Of a stretch of DNA of 8,686 nucleotides, positions 8,171 through 8,686 are shown piece after piece. The position numbers and the translations under genes were made by a program. The stretch spans positions 1 to 8,686 of the forward strand of contig JBPCNZ010000025.1 of NCBI GenBank assembly GCA_051000755.1, written 5' to 3'. The DNA is from JALZAH01 sp051000755 (GTDB lineage Bacteria > Actinomycetota > Acidimicrobiia > Acidimicrobiales > Palsa-688). How positions within the stretch are numbered: position 1 is the stretch's first letter; every line of letters starts with the position of its first letter. The notes beneath the pieces are model-generated. The model ran no database searches and was not told the DNA's origin. It saw only the letters and a list, made by a program, of their open reading frames with translations.

Positions 8171-8686
8171 ATGGTCGAACCGATGTCGTTGCCGGCCGGT
8201 GGTGAGATCCTTGTCGTCGGCGCCATCAACGTCGACCTGGTGGCCCCCGTAGCCCACCTGCCCGGCCCCGGCGAGACGGTGGTGGGCACCGACCTGGGTC
8301 GCTATGGCGGCGGCAAAGGGGCCAACGCTGCGGTAGCCGCCGCTCGTGCCGGTGCCCACGTGCGCCTGATCGGGGCGGTCGGAGCCGATGATCTCGGCGA
8401 GGGCGCCATGGCCGAACTGAGGGCCGAGGGGATCGTCGTTGACGATGTGGCGGTCATCGACGGACCGTCCACCGGGGTGGCCCTGATCGTCGTGGACGCC
8501 GAGGGTGACAACCAGATCGCGGTGGCAGCCGGTGCCAACCACGCCATCGATGCCAACGCCGTGAGCCGGGCCATCGAGCGGGCCGGCGGTCAGGCTGGTT
8601 GCGTGATCGTGAGCACCGAGATCCATGCCTCGGCGGTGGTGGGCGCGGGTGCCACCGCCACCCACCCCCGTGTTTCGTGCGCGCTC
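8171..8686 (+). CDS. rbsK: Ribokinase-type PfkB sugar kinase (N-terminal part, cut by window edge)
   Basis: This frame is open from ATG 8171 to the window end: 172 codons, about the first half of a kinase that is usually near 300 residues. Ribokinase phosphorylates D-ribose at O5 with ATP in the cytosol. The substrate-side motifs are present: VVGAINVDLV (15-24), PGPGETVVG (31-39), GGGKGANAAVAAARAG (46-61), GAVGADDLG (68-76) and STGVALIVVD (about 99-108), ending near AAGANHAI. The ATP-site GAGD motif lies beyond the edge. A second ATG at 8183 is an alternative start; neither has a ribosome binding site, so leaderless translation is likely. The assignment to PfkB is firm. Ribose as substrate is the best guess, since other pentose or nucleoside kinases share GGKGAN. 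A LysR neighbour is less usual than the LacI-type RbsR. Confidence 0.85.
   Translation, partial: MVEPMSLPAGGEILVVGAINVDLVAPVAHLPGPGETVVGTDLGRYGGGKGANAAVAAARAGAHVRLIGAVGADDLGEGAMAELRAEGIVVDDVAVIDGPSTGVALIVVDAEGDNQIAVAAGANHAIDANAVSRAIERAGGQAGCVIVSTEIHASAVVGAGATATHPRVSCAL

Noticed and set aside
8590..8686. A frameshift near the cut end of the kinase
   Set aside because: The last 20 or so residues look less typical, but the spacing from the Glu-Ile block to the expected NPAP motif fits the family, and the other frames look worse.

Overview
The window is GC-rich throughout (roughly two thirds G+C by eye) and looks like ordinary chromosome of a high-GC Gram-positive bacterium. Support for Actinomycetota comes from the codon use, a surface protein ending in an LPRTG sortase signal, an AcnA-type aconitase, strong GGAGG ribosome binding sites beside apparently leaderless starts, and GC-rich hairpins without U-tracts. 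I cannot fix the class; an uncultured Acidimicrobiia-like lineage is only a guess.

Layout. Positions 1-240 hold no gene, but contain a nested set of stems that could be a structured RNA (57-124) and a perfect 14-bp hairpin (188-218). A 615-residue secreted, sortase-anchored surface protein follows on the minus strand (241-2088), with its own candidate promoter. Next are a YceH/DUF480 winged-helix protein on the minus strand (2277-2921) and, divergent from it, a complete aconitate hydratase on the plus strand (3058-5778).

From 5779 to 6585 lies an 807-bp stretch with no credible gene. It contains two 112-bp direct repeats, 107/112 identical, 552 bp apart. Each has an 11-bp inverted repeat near its ends and internal hairpins, and each is preceded by copies of a GC-rich motif (GGCGCCGGCGG). 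The DNA between them includes a strongly C-rich segment and a run of five GGGCC units. This is the part of the window that known genes explain least.

The right end has a two-gene minus-strand unit: a LysR-type regulator (7230-8144) whose stop codon overlaps the GTG start of a YhhN-family (lysoplasmalogenase-like) membrane protein (6586-7233). A ribokinase-type PfkB sugar kinase (8171 to the window edge, cut off) diverges from the regulator, with only 26 bp between the two starts.

How they fit. Aconitase is a TCA-cycle enzyme. The regulator may control its divergent kinase neighbour, its coupled membrane-protein neighbour, or both. No phage, transposase, CRISPR or defence system is visible. 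The most notable unexplained items are the paired intergenic repeats, the possible structured RNA at the left edge, and the LysR-YhhN-kinase arrangement.
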